The notes under the pieces were generated by a model. That model did not search any database. It was not told the origin of the DNA and saw only the letters and a list, made by a program, of their open reading frames with translations. Made by a program: the position numbers and the translations under genes. 64,000 nt of DNA. It comes from Cupriavidus taiwanensis. Its GTDB lineage: Bacteria > Pseudomonadota > Gammaproteobacteria > Burkholderiales > Burkholderiaceae. Positions 1 to 9,330 of the stretch are shown in pieces (position 1 is the first letter of the stretch; each line of letters starts with the position of its first letter). The stretch lies in contig NZ_LT977071.1 of NCBI RefSeq assembly GCF_900250075.1, positions 970,138 to 1,034,137 on the forward strand, written 5' to 3'.

Positions 1-252
1 GTCAACCCGCCCAACGACGCCATCGCCCGCGGCGATGACGGCCTGTTCCGCCTGCGCCCCGGCGCGCAGCCGCTCGAGGCCGACCCCACCGTGCGCGTGA
101 TCTCGGGCGCGCTCGAAGGCAGCAACGTCAACCCGACCGAAGCCATGGTGGAGATGATCGCCAATGCGCGCCGCTTCGAGATGCAGATGAAGATGATCCA
201 GGGCGCCGACGGCAACGAGCAGCGCGCCAACCAGCTGCTCTCGACCAACTGA
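1..252 (+). CDS. flgF: FlgF, flagellar proximal rod protein (3' end only)
   Basis: The reading frame is open from the first base and ends at TGA 250-252, giving the last 83 residues. The tail carries the rod/hook-family C-terminal pattern [12 protein letters not shown] followed by [11 protein letters not shown], which forms the terminal helix packing in the axial D0 core. FlgF builds the proximal rod of the flagellar basal body. The assignment as FlgF rather than another rod protein rests on the position immediately before flgG, the usual order flgF-flgG-flgH-flgI-flgJ. The start lies outside the window. Confidence 0.9.
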   Translation, partial: VNPPNDAIARGDDGLFRLRPGAQPLEADPTVRVISGALEGSNVNPTEAMVEMIANARRFEMQMKMIQGADGNEQRANQLLSTN

Positions 253-313
253 ACCGAATGACCGGCCGGCACGGCGTTGTCGTGCCGGCCCACAGCACCC
301 ACCAAGGACCCAC

Positions 314-1099
314 ATGATCCGCTCTCTCTGGATTGCCAAGACCGGCCTCGATGCGCAGCAGACGCAGATGGACGTGATCTCGAACAACCTGGCCAACGTG
401 TCGACCAACGGCTTCAAGCGCGGCCGCGCGGTGTTCGAGGAACTGATGTACCAGACCATCCGCCAGCCCGGTGCGCTGTCGTCGGACCAGACCACGCTGC
501 CCTCGGGCATGCAGCTGGGCACCGGCGTGCGCCCGGTGGCGACCGAGCGCATCCACACCCAGGGCAATCCGCAGCAGACCGGCAATGCCAAGGACGTGGC
601 CATCCTGGGCCAGGGCTTCTTCCAGGTGGCGCTGCCCGACGGCACCACCGCCTATACCCGCGACGGCTCGTTCCAGGTGGACCAGAACGGCCAGCTGGTC
701 ACGTCCAGCGGCTTCGTGATCCAGCCCGCCATCACCATCCCGGCCAACACGCTGTCGATGACCATCGGCCGCGACGGCACGGTGTCGGTGACGCAGCCGG
801 GCTCCAGCGCCAACGTGCAGGTGGGGCAGCTGCAGCTGGCCACCTTCATGAACCCGGCCGGCCTGGAAAGCATGGGCGAGAACCTGTACGTGCAGACCGA
901 TGCGTCGGGCGCGCCCAACACCACCGTGCCGGGCCTGAACGGCGCGGGCGTGGTGCAGCAGAACTATGTCGAGGCGTCCAACGTCAACGTGGTCGAGGAA
1001 CTGGTCAGCATGATCCAGACCCAGCGCGCGTACGAGATCAACAGCAAGGCGGTGCAGGCCTCCGACCAGATGCTGCAGCGCCTGGCGCAACTGGGTTGA
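314..1099 (+). CDS. flgG: FlgG, flagellar distal rod protein
   Basis: The 261-residue protein has the normal FlgG length. It begins [16 protein letters not shown] and carries the rod/hook N-terminal signature [13 protein letters not shown] near residue 20. The C-terminal helix motif [12 protein letters not shown] is followed by [12 protein letters not shown]. FlgG polymerises into the distal rod that crosses the peptidoglycan and outer membrane and joins the rod to the hook. It is exported by the flagellar type III apparatus and has no cleavable signal. The start ATG follows an AAGGA-like ribosome site at about 304. It lies 61 bp after flgF and 11 bp before flgH, in one transcription unit. 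Confidence 0.96.
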   Translation: MIRSLWIAKTGLDAQQTQMDVISNNLANVSTNGFKRGRAVFEELMYQTIRQPGALSSDQTTLPSGMQLGTGVRPVATERIHTQGNPQQTGNAKDVAILGQGFFQVALPDGTTAYTRDGSFQVDQNGQLVTSSGFVIQPAITIPANTLSMTIGRDGTVSVTQPGSSANVQVGQLQLATFMNPAGLESMGENLYVQTDASGAPNTTVPGLNGAGVVQQNYVEASNVNVVEELVSMIQTQRAYEINSKAVQASDQMLQRLAQLG

Positions 1100-1110
1100 C
1101 TGGTGTGAAC

Positions 1111-1809
1111 ATGGCCACCTTGCTTTCCCGCCTGGGCGCGCGTGCGCTGGTTTGCCTGGCCGGCGTGGCAATGCTGGCCGCGAGCGGCTGCGCGCTGATG
1201 CCGCGCGAGCCGCTGGTGCAGATGCCGACCACGGCGCGCGCCGAGCCGCGCCCGATCGGCCCGGCTTCCGGCTCGATCTACCAGTCGTCGTACGCCGGCA
1301 ATCCGCTGTTCGAGGACCGCCGCCCGCGCAACGTGGGCGACATCCTGACCATCCTCATCACCGAGAACGTCAACGCCAGCAAGAACTCCGGCACCAACAC
1401 CAGCCGCAGCGGCAACGCCGCGCTGGCGTTCGAGTCCGTGCCGCGCGCGCTGGGCGGCCTGTTCGGCGCCAGCCAGAACGCCAACATCAACGGCGCCAAC
1501 ACCATGAAGGCCAGCGGCGGCGCCAGCGCGGCCAACACCTTCAACGGCACCATCACCGTGACCGTGCTGGAAGTGCTGGCCAACGGCAACCTGGTGGTCT
1601 CCGGCGAAAAGCAGATGGCCATCAACCAGGGCGCCGAGTTCATCCGTTTCTCGGGCGTGGTCAATCCCCGCACCATCACCGGCGACAACGCCGTGCTGTC
1701 GACGCAGGTCGCCGATGCGCGCATCGAATACACCGCCAAGGGGGTGATCGACGAAGCGCAGAACATGGGCTGGCTGCAGCGCTTCTTCCTCAATGTTTCT
1801 CCGTTCTGA
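1111..1809 (+). CDS. flgH: FlgH, flagellar L-ring lipoprotein
   Basis: The 232-residue protein starts at ATG 1111. The longer frame that opens upstream overlaps flgG and is not needed. A lipoprotein signal ends in the lipobox LAASGC near residue 28, so the mature protein is predicted to be acylated and sent to the outer membrane. The core contains [20 protein letters not shown] and later [12 protein letters not shown], typical of FlgH, and the protein ends in FLNVSPF. FlgH forms the L ring, the outer-membrane bushing through which the distal rod turns. It is followed directly by flgI, the P-ring gene, and a short overlap with an alternative flgI start is possible. Confidence 0.95.
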   Translation: MATLLSRLGARALVCLAGVAMLAASGCALMPREPLVQMPTTARAEPRPIGPASGSIYQSSYAGNPLFEDRRPRNVGDILTILITENVNASKNSGTNTSRSGNAALAFESVPRALGGLFGASQNANINGANTMKASGGASAANTFNGTITVTVLEVLANGNLVVSGEKQMAINQGAEFIRFSGVVNPRTITGDNAVLSTQVADARIEYTAKGVIDEAQNMGWLQRFFLNVSPF

Positions 1810-1816
1810 CCGCGCC

Positions 1817-2962
1817 ATGTCTGCCCAGATGCTCGCTCGTTTCCTGTCCCGCCTGCTGCGGCTGACCATGGTCAGCCTGGCGCTGGGCGTGGCCTTTGGC
1901 GCCTTTGCCACCAGTGCCAAGGCCGAGCGCCTGAAGAACCTGGCCACCTTCCAGGGCGTGCGCGACAACCCGCTGGTCGGCTACGGCCTGGTGGTGGGGC
2001 TGGACAACACCGGCGACCAGACCATGCAGACGCCGTTCACCACGCAGAGCCTGACCAACATGCTCTCGCAGCTGGGGATCACGCTGCCGGCCGGCAAGAA
2101 CATGCAGCTCAAGAACGTGGCGGCGGTGATGGTCACAGCCTCGCTGCCCGCGTTCGCGCAGCCTGGCAGCCAGCTCGACGTGGTGGTGTCGTCGATGGGC
2201 AATGCCAAGAGCCTGCGCGGCGGCACGCTGCTGATGACGCCGCTCAAGGGCGCCGACGGCCAGGTCTACGCCATCGCCCAGGGCAACATGCTGGTGGGCG
2301 GCGCCGGCGCGTCGGCCAACGGCAGCAAGGTGCAGATCAACCAGCTGGCGGTGGGCCGCATCGCAAACGGCGCCATCGTTGAACGCGCGGTCGCGCCGTT
2401 CCAGCCCGATGGCGGCGTGCTCAACCTGGAACTGAAGGACACGGATTTCAGCACCGCCGAGCGCGTGGTCGAAGCCATCAACCGCAACATGGGCGGCGGC
2501 GTAGCCGCGGCGCTGGACGGGCGCGTGGTGCAGGTGCGCGCGCCGGTGTCGCCGGCGGCGCGCGTGGGCTTCCTGGCCCGCATCGAGAATCTCGACGTGA
2601 CGCCGGCGAAGGCCGCGGCCAAGGTGATCCTGAACGCCCGCACCGGCTCCATCGTGATGAACCAGGCGGTGACGGTGGAAGACTGCGCGGTGGCGCACGG
2701 CAACCTGTCGGTGGTCATCAACACGCAGCCGGTGATCAGCCAGCCCGCGCCGTTCAGCGAGGGGCAGACCGTGGTGGCGCCGGTGTCGCAGATCGACATG
2801 AGGCAGCAGGGCGGCTCGCTGCAGATCGTCAAGGCGGGCGCCTCGCTGGCCGCCGTGGTCAAGGGGCTGAACGCGCTGGGCGCGACCCCGGCCGACCTGC
2901 AGACCATCCTGGAAGCGATGCGCGCGGCGGGTGCGCTGCGCGCCGAACTGGAAGTGATCTGA
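1817..2962 (+). CDS. flgI: FlgI, flagellar P-ring protein
   Basis: With ATG 1817 the protein has 381 residues. An in-frame ATG at 1793 inside flgH would add eight residues. A Sec signal (hydrophobic [16 protein letters not shown], cleavage near AKA-ERL) is followed by the family start [19 protein letters not shown] and GLDNTGDQT. The C-terminus holds [19 protein letters not shown]. FlgI assembles the P ring in the periplasm around the rod, at the peptidoglycan layer. The stop is 2 bp before flgJ, so translation of the two is probably linked. The choice between starts is uncertain because no strong ribosome site precedes either. Confidence 0.94.
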   Translation: MSAQMLARFLSRLLRLTMVSLALGVAFGAFATSAKAERLKNLATFQGVRDNPLVGYGLVVGLDNTGDQTMQTPFTTQSLTNMLSQLGITLPAGKNMQLKNVAAVMVTASLPAFAQPGSQLDVVVSSMGNAKSLRGGTLLMTPLKGADGQVYAIAQGNMLVGGAGASANGSKVQINQLAVGRIANGAIVERAVAPFQPDGGVLNLELKDTDFSTAERVVEAINRNMGGGVAAALDGRVVQVRAPVSPAARVGFLARIENLDVTPAKAAAKVILNARTGSIVMNQAVTVEDCAVAHGNLSVVINTQPVISQPAPFSEGQTVVAPVSQIDMRQQGGSLQIVKAGASLAAVVKGLNALGATPADLQTILEAMRAAGALRAELEVI

Positions 2963-2964
2963 CC

Positions 2965-4023
2965 ATGAACAGCGGCATCAACGGTGGCGCGATGCCTGCG
3001 ACCGGCGCCGACCTGACCCAGCGCTTCGCGCTGGACACGCAGGGCTTCGAGGCGCTCAAGCACAGCGCGCGCGGCGGCGCCGACGCCAATACGCTGCAGG
3101 CCGTCGCCAAGCAGTTCGAGGCGGTGTTCACGCAGATGGTGCTCAAGAGCATGCGCGACGCCACGCCGCAGGACGGCCTGTTCGACAACGAGCAGAGCAA
3201 GCTCTACCTGTCGATGATGGACCAGCAGCTGGCGCAGCAGATGTCGTCGCGCGGCATCGGCCTGGCCGACGTGATGGTGCGCCAGCTGGCGCGCGCCACC
3301 GGCACCGCGATGCCCGCCGGCATGAACGCGCTGACGCCGGCCGAGGCCGGCAAGGCCGCCGATGCCGAGCTGGCCAGGCTGCTCGACAGCCGCGGCGCCG
3401 GCGCCATGCCCGCCGATGCCGGCGAGCAGGCCGACCTGCCCGCCATCGGCACCATCGTCGCGGGCCAGCAATGGAATCCCACCGCGGGCCTGCGCCAGTA
3501 CCAGCCGCAGTCCTACGGGGACCACGGCCAGGGCGAAGACCGGCTCGGCCGGCTGCCCGACGATGCGCCCGCGCACGTCAGCGCCTTCGTCGCCCGCATG
3601 GCCGGCCCCGCCGAAGCTGCTGCCCGCGCCAGCGGCGTGCCGGCACGGCTGATCGTCGGCCAGGCCGCGCTGGAATCCGGCTGGGGCCAGCGCGAAATCA
3701 CGCACGCCGATGGCTCGACCACGTTCAACGTCTTCGGCATCAAGGCCGGCCCCAGCTGGAAGGGCCGCGTCGCGGAAATCACCACCACCGAATACATCGA
3801 CGGCCAGCCGCAGAAGGTGCGGGCCAAGTTCCGCGCCTATGGGTCCTACGACGAGGCTTGCGCCGACTACGCGCGCCTGCTGACCAGCAACCCGCGCTAC
3901 GCGGGCGTGGTCAGCGCGGCCAGCGCCGAGGACGCGGCGCATGGCTTGCAGAGGGCGGGGTATGCCACGGATCCGGCGTACGGGCACAAGCTGGTGAAGA
4001 TCATGAAGAAGGTGGCGGCGTAA
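2965..4023 (+). CDS. flgJ: FlgJ, rod-capping protein with peptidoglycan hydrolase domain
   Basis: The 352-residue protein has two parts. The N-terminal rod-binding domain (about residues 35-110) contains AKQFEAVFTQMVLKSMRDA and DQQLAQQMSSRGIGLADVM. The C-terminal glycosidase domain (about residues 205-350) contains VGQAALESGWGQRE, with the presumed catalytic glutamate in ALESGWG, then NVFGIKAG and a TTEY segment. FlgJ caps the growing rod in the periplasm and opens the murein so the rod can pass. The dual-domain form is the one usual in beta- and gammaproteobacteria. It is the last gene before a 313-bp gap with a palindromic repeat pair. Confidence 0.95.
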   Translation: MNSGINGGAMPATGADLTQRFALDTQGFEALKHSARGGADANTLQAVAKQFEAVFTQMVLKSMRDATPQDGLFDNEQSKLYLSMMDQQLAQQMSSRGIGLADVMVRQLARATGTAMPAGMNALTPAEAGKAADAELARLLDSRGAGAMPADAGEQADLPAIGTIVAGQQWNPTAGLRQYQPQSYGDHGQGEDRLGRLPDDAPAHVSAFVARMAGPAEAAARASGVPARLIVGQAALESGWGQREITHADGSTTFNVFGIKAGPSWKGRVAEITTTEYIDGQPQKVRAKFRAYGSYDEACADYARLLTSNPRYAGVVSAASAEDAAHGLQRAGYATDPAYGHKLVKIMKKVAA

Positions 4024-4081
4024 GACGCGGGGCTTCAGTTGCAATACGGCGGCTAACCGCAGCCGACACCGCACGAACCAA

Positions 4082-4209
4082 GCTCCCCTCTCCCGCCTGC
4101 GGGAGAGGGGTGGGGGAGAGGGCAAGAGCGTCAACGAAGTGACGCCCGTCGCTATTTCCACCGCCGGCCCTCTCCCCCAACCCCTCTCCCGCCCGCGGGA
4201 GAGGGGAGC
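4082..4209. repeat. REP-like inverted pair between flgJ and flgK
   Basis: Two near-identical palindromic units lie in opposite orientation in the 313-bp gap between flgJ and flgK. Unit A (4082-4123) has a hairpin with arms CCCCTCTCCCGC (4085-4096) and GCGGGAGAGGGG (4099-4110), then the tail TGGGGGAGAGGGC. Unit B (4167-4209) has the mirrored tail first (4167-4180) and an identical 12-bp stem (4181-4192 with 4195-4206). The tails face inward, giving an arrangement like paired REP (BIME) elements. It may also attenuate or stabilise the flgJ transcript. The rest of the gap (4210-4336) shows no gene or clear promoter. Confidence 0.85.
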
Positions 4210-4336
4210 AAACCAGCAGGATCCGGCGAAGCTCACTGCCACAGCTAAAGTCCCACCCCCACCGAGCCGATAACTCCCACATACCACCCCGCCGCCCCTC
4301 ACCGCGGCAGTCCCACCAATCCCGGACCAGAGCACC

Positions 4337-6256
4337 ATGTCTCTCTTCAGTATTGGCCTCTCCGGCCTGAACACCGCGCAGAACGCGCTGACGACGACGG
4401 GCCACAACTTTGCCAATTCGGCAACCGAAGGCTACTCGCGCCAGAACACCATCGTCGCGTCCGCCGGCGGCCAGTACACCAGCCAGGGCTTCTACGGCTT
4501 CGGCTCGAACACCACCACGGTGATCCGCGTCTATGACGAGTTCCTGACCGGCCAGCTGCGCGGCGCCACCTCGGCCAGCGCGTCGCTGGCGATGTACTCG
4601 GACCAGATCAGCCAGATCGACAACCTGCTGGCCGACCAGAAGGGCGGGCTGGCGCCGCTGATGCAGAAGTTCTTCGCCGCGGTGCAGGCGGTGGCCGATA
4701 CCCCGGCCGATCCGGCCGCGCGCCAGGGCATGCTGTCGGCGGGCCAGGCGCTGGTGGGACAGGTGCGCTCGGCCAGCAACTACTTCAAGCAGCTGCAGGC
4801 CGGCGTCAACGAGCAGGTCGGCACCGCGGTCACGCAGGTCAACGCGTACACCAGGCAGATCGCCAACCTGAACCAGGAAATCACGCGCCTGAAAGCGGCC
4901 TCGGGCGGCCAGCCGCCCAACGACCTGCTCGACCAGCGCGACCAGGCCGTGGCCGAGCTGACCAAGCTGGTCGGCGCCAAGGTGGTGGTGCAGGACAGCG
5001 GCACCTACAACGTCTTCGTCGGCAACGGCCAGCCGCTGGTGATGGGCAATGACGCCTATGAACTGAAGGCCGTGGCCTCGGCGGCCGACCCCAACCGCAC
5101 CGTGGTGGCCTACACGCTGCCCTCCGGCGCCGTGATCGAGAGCGAGCCGGGCGCGCTCACCGGCGGCTCGCTGGGTGGCCTGCTGCAGTTCCGTACGGAG
5201 ACGCTGGATCCGGCGCAAAGCGCGATCGGCCGCCTGTCGCTGGCGATCGGCGCGAGCTTCAATGCGCAGCACCAGCTCGGTATCGACCTGAACGGCGCCG
5301 CCGGCACCGACATGTTCCGGCTTGGCGGCGCCACCACCATCCCCAACGCCAACAACACCGTCAAGACCACGGTCGCCACCGCCACCATCAGCAATGCATC
5401 GGCGCTGACCACCAGCGACTACAAGCTCCATTTCGACGGCACCAACTACACGCTGACGCGCCTGTCCGACAACCAGCAGGTGGTCACGCCCGTACCGGCC
5501 GGCGGCGCCACCTACCCGCTTCAATTCAGCGTCGACGGCTTTACCGTCGAGATCAATGCGGCGATGGGCACCAACGATTCGTTCATGGTGCAGCCCACCC
5601 GCAATGCCGCCACCGGCTTCGACATGGCGATCAGCGATCCCGCCAAGATCGCGGCGGCATCGCCTGCCTACATCGAGGCAACTGCCGGCAACAAGGGCAA
5701 CGCCACCGCGTCGCTGAGCAAGGTCGCGCCCGGGTTCACTCCGCCGGCCGGCAAGATCACCGCCGAGTTCGACGGCACCAATTACATCTTCAAGGTCGGC
5801 GGCGTGGCCATGGCGCCGCAGCCGGTGGGCGTGCCCAACGGCAGCAATACCGACTTCACCCTCAACGGCCTGACCTTCAGCTTCGGCGGCACGCCCGCCG
5901 CGGGCGACAGCTTTACGCTGGGCAGCAATGCCGGCGCGGTCAAGGACAACGGCAACATGCTGGTGCTGGCCAAGCTGCAGAACGCCAAGACCATCGGCGG
6001 CGTGTCCAGCTTCAGCGAAGCCTACGCGCAGCTGGTCAACGATGTCGGCACGCGCGCCAAGTCGGTCAAGATCGCCTCGACCTCGCAGGACAGCATCACC
6101 ACGCAGATCAAGACCGCGCAGCAATCGGTGTCGGGCGTCAACATGGACGAGGAAACCGTGTCGATGCTGCGCTTCCAGCAGCTGTACCAGGCCAACGCGC
6201 GCGTGATCCAGACCGCCGGCACGCTGTTCGACACCATCATCGGCATCGGCCGCTAA
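4337..6256 (+). CDS. flgK: FlgK, hook-filament junction protein 1
   Basis: The 639-residue protein starts MSLFSIGLSGLNTAQNALTTTGHNFAN and has NSATEGYSRQNTIV, the conserved FlgK N-terminus. It ends with DEETVSMLRFQQLYQANARVIQTA and a short hydrophobic tail, the D0 helix. FlgK (HAP1) caps the hook and joins it to the filament together with FlgL. It is exported by the flagellar secretion system, normally under late control with the chaperone FlgN. The variable central domains (about residues 350-560) contain two related beta-rich segments (FDGTNYTLTRL and FDGTNYIFKVGG), suggesting an internal duplication. flgL follows after 37 bp. Confidence 0.96.
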   Translation: MSLFSIGLSGLNTAQNALTTTGHNFANSATEGYSRQNTIVASAGGQYTSQGFYGFGSNTTTVIRVYDEFLTGQLRGATSASASLAMYSDQISQIDNLLADQKGGLAPLMQKFFAAVQAVADTPADPAARQGMLSAGQALVGQVRSASNYFKQLQAGVNEQVGTAVTQVNAYTRQIANLNQEITRLKAASGGQPPNDLLDQRDQAVAELTKLVGAKVVVQDSGTYNVFVGNGQPLVMGNDAYELKAVASAADPNRTVVAYTLPSGAVIESEPGALTGGSLGGLLQFRTETLDPAQSAIGRLSLAIGASFNAQHQLGIDLNGAAGTDMFRLGGATTIPNANNTVKTTVATATISNASALTTSDYKLHFDGTNYTLTRLSDNQQVVTPVPAGGATYPLQFSVDGFTVEINAAMGTNDSFMVQPTRNAATGFDMAISDPAKIAAASPAYIEATAGNKGNATASLSKVAPGFTPPAGKITAEFDGTNYIFKVGGVAMAPQPVGVPNGSNTDFTLNGLTFSFGGTPAAGDSFTLGSNAGAVKDNGNMLVLAKLQNAKTIGGVSSFSEAYAQLVNDVGTRAKSVKIASTSQDSITTQIKTAQQSVSGVNMDEETVSMLRFQQLYQANARVIQTAGTLFDTIIGIGR

Positions 6257-6293
6257 GCGCCGCGCCACCCCGCGTCAGAAGAGGTAACCCAAT

Positions 6294-7523
6294 ATGCGCG
6301 TTGCAAGCTCCACCCTGTACCAGCAAGGCCTGGCTTCGATGAACTACCAGCAGGGCGCGCTGATGCACATCCAGCAGCAGCTCGGCACCGGCCGCTCCAT
6401 CCTGACTCCGTCGGACGATCCTGTCGGCGCCACCCGCGCGCTGGGCGTCAGCCAGGCGCAGGCCGTCAACGGCCAGTACGCCACCTCCCGCAACCAGGCC
6501 AATATCGCGCTGGCCGCGGAAGAGAACGCGCTGCAGTCCATTACCACCATCACGCAGAACATCCAGACCCTGCTGGTGCAGGCCGGCAACGGCACCATGA
6601 GCGATGCCGACCGCGGCTCGCTCGCGACCGCGCTGGAAGGCCTGTACAACCAGCTGCTGGGCCTGGCCAACTCCGACGACGGCAACGGCCAGTTCCTGTT
6701 CGGCGGCACCCGCTCGGGCAGCGCGCCGTTCACGCAGAGCGCGGGGGCCAGCACCTACATCGGCGACAACGGCCAGCAACTGCTGCAGGTCGACGTGGCG
6801 CGCCAGATGCCCGCCGGCAACACCGGCCGCGAAGTCTTCATGAGCGTGACCGGCGGCGCCGGCTATGTGGTCAAGGGCGACCCCGCCAACACCGGCACCG
6901 CCACCTTCGGCACGGTGTCCACCACCGACCCGAGCCACCCGCTGTTCGGCCATGCGCTGCAGATGTCGTTCACGGCCAACGCCACCGGCCAGATCGAATA
7001 CACCATTACCGACACCTCGACCGGCACCACCCCCGCACCGGTGGTGACCGGCCCGGTGCCCTACACCTCGCCGGCGCAGATCGAAGTCGCGGGCTTCAGC
7101 TTCAACGTCACCGGCACCCCCAAGGCCGGCGACACCCTGACCATGCAGCCGGCGAGCGAGGCCGGCACCGACATGTTCGCCAACCTGCAGACGGTGATCG
7201 ACACGCTGCGCCAGCCCAACGCCTCTGACAACGACCGCGCCCACCTGGGCAACGTGCTGTCGACCGCCGTGCGCCAGTTCTCCAACTCGCTCGACAACGT
7301 GCTGACCGTGCGCGCTTCGGTGGGCTCGCGCATGAACGAGCTGGATGCGCTGGATGACGTGGGTGCCAACCGGGACCTGACGTATTCGCAGACGCTGTCG
7401 GGGCTGCAGGACCTGGATTACGCCAAGGCGATTACCGAGTATTACCAGCGGCAGATGGCGCTGCAGGGGGCGCAGCAGTCGTTCATGCAGATCCAGGGGA
7501 TGAATCTTTTCAAGTATCTGTAA
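6294..7523 (+). CDS. flgL: FlgL, hook-filament junction protein 3
   Basis: The 409-residue protein begins MRVASSTLYQQGLASMNYQQ and carries TGRSILTPSDDPVGATRAL, the signature of the flagellin/FlgL N-terminus. The C-terminal helix includes LTVRASVGSRMNELDALDD and ends YYQRQMALQGAQQSFMQIQG. FlgL (HAP3) sits between FlgK and the filament. An AGAGGT ribosome site lies about 10 bp before the ATG. The gene closes the flagellar run; a short hairpin with a T run follows at 7531. Confidence 0.96.
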   Translation: MRVASSTLYQQGLASMNYQQGALMHIQQQLGTGRSILTPSDDPVGATRALGVSQAQAVNGQYATSRNQANIALAAEENALQSITTITQNIQTLLVQAGNGTMSDADRGSLATALEGLYNQLLGLANSDDGNGQFLFGGTRSGSAPFTQSAGASTYIGDNGQQLLQVDVARQMPAGNTGREVFMSVTGGAGYVVKGDPANTGTATFGTVSTTDPSHPLFGHALQMSFTANATGQIEYTITDTSTGTTPAPVVTGPVPYTSPAQIEVAGFSFNVTGTPKAGDTLTMQPASEAGTDMFANLQTVIDTLRQPNASDNDRAHLGNVLSTAVRQFSNSLDNVLTVRASVGSRMNELDALDDVGANRDLTYSQTLSGLQDLDYAKAITEYYQRQMALQGAQQSFMQIQGMNLFKYL

Positions 7524-7530
7524 GGGGAGG

Positions 7531-7552
7531 GGCCGGTAACTAACGGCCTTTT
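7531..7552 (+). terminator. Likely intrinsic terminator after flgL
   Basis: A short hairpin with arms GGCCG (7531-7535) and CGGCC (7544-7548) is followed by TTTT. It lies 8 bp after the flgL stop and before the convergent HTH-TPR gene. The stem is short, so the strength is doubtful. Confidence 0.5.
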
Positions 7553-7585
7553 GCGACCCTCACCGCAAACCGCTTCGGAGCACGC

Positions 7586-8407
7586 TCACCTCGAGCGATC
7601 CAGCTTCCGATACTGGTTGAAATGCCGAAGCGCGTTCTGGATGTGCCCCAGCTCCTGATGCAGGCGCGCGGCGTTGTAGTGCGCGTCGGCATCGCCCGGG
7701 GCAAGTTCGATGCTGCGCTCATAGGCAGCCAGGGCAGCCTGTGTCGCCCCGGTATCCTCCAGCGCGACGCCCAGGTTGAAGTGCAGCTCGGGCTCGTCCG
7801 GCAGCACGGCCAGCGCGGATTCATAGAGCAGGATGGCTTCGTCCAGCCGTTCCTGATCGGCCAGCATGCAGCCGAGGTTGAGGTAGGCGTCCAGCATCGC
7901 CGGATAATGAACCACCGCGCGCCGGTAAGCCGCTTCGGCGCCGCGGGCATCTGTCGGTTCCAGCCTGAGGCCCTCGGCAAGCGCTTCGTCGGCAGCGGCG
8001 TAGGCTGAGGCTTCCCTGGTCAGGGCCATGACGCGGACACCGGCGTCGTCCTGTGTGCCGAAGTCCATCAGCCGCTGGCCCGTTTCCACGATCCAGTCGC
8101 CGTGGCGGTCCCGGGCCGACACCTTGCCGCTGCACGCCGAAATGCGTACCGCGGACAGGTGCCGGTCCGGCCTGAGCCGCTCGAGATGGCGCAGCGCGCG
8201 CAGGATGCGCGCGGGCCCGATATGCGCCCGGTGCAGGGAGTCGGCGGTGCGGATCAGCACGGCATCCTGGAAGGAAAAGACGTGTTCGCCGCGCGGGCCG
8301 CGCGTGGGCTGCACCAGCCCGGCCGCGACCAGGCTGGCGATCAGCCGCCTGGACACGCCCAGGCGCGCCTCGAGGTCACGCGTACTGAGACCGCCGTTGC
8401 GCTTCAC
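7586..8407 (-). CDS. HTH (MerR-like) plus TPR protein coupled to ku
   Basis: The 273-residue protein starts at a GTG that overlaps the ku stop (GTGA, 8404-8407), so it is translationally coupled to ku. Residues 7-75 resemble a MerR-type winged helix (LSTRDLEARLGVSRRLIASLV, then RGEHVFSFQDAVLIRTA). Residues from about 130 form tetratricopeptide repeats with units such as LDAYLNLGCMLADQERLDEA, PELHFNLGVALEDTG and ADAHYNAARLHQELG. It lacks a recognisable enzyme domain. The position as the third gene of a ligD-ku operon suggests a regulator or scaffold for end joining, but no function is established here. Proteins of this kind are generally annotated only by domain. Confidence 0.85.
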   Translation of the reverse strand: MKRNGGLSTRDLEARLGVSRRLIASLVAAGLVQPTRGPRGEHVFSFQDAVLIRTADSLHRAHIGPARILRALRHLERLRPDRHLSAVRISACSGKVSARDRHGDWIVETGQRLMDFGTQDDAGVRVMALTREASAYAAADEALAEGLRLEPTDARGAEAAYRRAVVHYPAMLDAYLNLGCMLADQERLDEAILLYESALAVLPDEPELHFNLGVALEDTGATQAALAAYERSIELAPGDADAHYNAARLHQELGHIQNALRHFNQYRKLDRSR

Positions 8408-9300
8408 GCTGATTTCTTGGTGGTGCGTCGGATCGGCGTGGGCTCGGCCGCCGCGCCGCGCCGGGCAGACTTGCGGGCCGGTGGTGCCGCAGCTGCGGCA
8501 GCCTTGCCCTTGGCGGCCGGAGCTCCCTTCTTCGACAGGCTGGCGCGCAGCGCGTCCATCAGGTCGATCACCTGTCCGCCGGCGCCGGCTTCCACCGGCT
8601 CGGGCGCAACGATGTGCTTGCCGGCAATCTTGGCATCGATGGCGGCCAGGATCCTGGCCTTCTCCTCGTCCTTGTACTGGCTGGGGTCGTATTCTTCCTC
8701 GGAGGCCTGCTCGATCAGCTGGATCGCCAGCTTGAGCTCGGCCTCGGACACCGCCACCTCTTCGATATTCAGTTCGGCGATGTTGCGCACTTCATCCGCG
8801 AACAGCAGCTGCTGGAACACCAGCCCGCCTTCCACCGGGCGGATCTGGACCACGTGCGACTTGCCCTTGGAGGCCCATTTCGCGATGGCGCAGCGGCCGG
8901 TCCGCGACATGGCCTCGCGCAGCAGGCTGTAGGGCTTGCCGCCACGCTTGTCGGGCGCGATGAAATACGCCTTGTCGTAGTAAAGCGGATCGACGCTTTG
9001 CTCGGGTATGAACGCGACGATATCGACCATATGGCTGGCGCTTTCTTCCAGTGCCTTGAGCTCGTCGGGCGCGAACGTGACAAAGCGGCCTTTCTCGAAC
9101 TCGTAGCCCTTGATCATGTCGGCACGCTCGACAACCTTCTGGGTCTGTTCGGAAATGTACTGCTGCCTCACACGCGAGCCATCCTTGCTCAACAGGTTGA
9201 AGCGCACGGCGGAACTGCTTTCGGTGGCGGTATAGAGCTTGACCGGGATCGACACCAGGCCAAACGACAGCGACAGGGAAGCGAGCGATCGGGCAGCCAT
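8404..9300 (-). CDS. ku: Ku, non-homologous end-joining DNA-end binding protein
   Basis: From ATG 9300 the protein has 298 residues, preceded by GGAG at good spacing; a GTG four codons upstream is a weaker choice. The N-terminus (MAARSLASLSLSFGLVSIPV) and the core VERADMIKGYEFEKGRFV are those of bacterial Ku. The C-terminal tail is rich in lysine, alanine and arginine, with PARKSARRGAAAEP, the usual DNA- and LigD-interacting extension. The homodimer forms a ring on double-strand ends and recruits LigD. It lies 30 bp after ligD and is coupled to the HTH-TPR gene. Such operons are often active in stationary phase or after desiccation, but no promoter evidence is visible here. Confidence 0.96.
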   Translation of the reverse strand: MAARSLASLSLSFGLVSIPVKLYTATESSSAVRFNLLSKDGSRVRQQYISEQTQKVVERADMIKGYEFEKGRFVTFAPDELKALEESASHMVDIVAFIPEQSVDPLYYDKAYFIAPDKRGGKPYSLLREAMSRTGRCAIAKWASKGKSHVVQIRPVEGGLVFQQLLFADEVRNIAELNIEEVAVSEAELKLAIQLIEQASEEEYDPSQYKDEEKARILAAIDAKIAGKHIVAPEPVEAGAGGQVIDLMDALRASLSKKGAPAAKGKAAAAAAPPARKSARRGAAAEPTPIRRTTKKSA

Positions 9301-9330
9301 TGGATACTCCACATTGGGTTGCGCCTGGAT

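Noticed and set aside
4001..6268. 755-residue minus-strand frame opposite flgK
   Set aside because: Shadow of flgK. The valine-, glycine- and arginine-rich sequence shows no fold.
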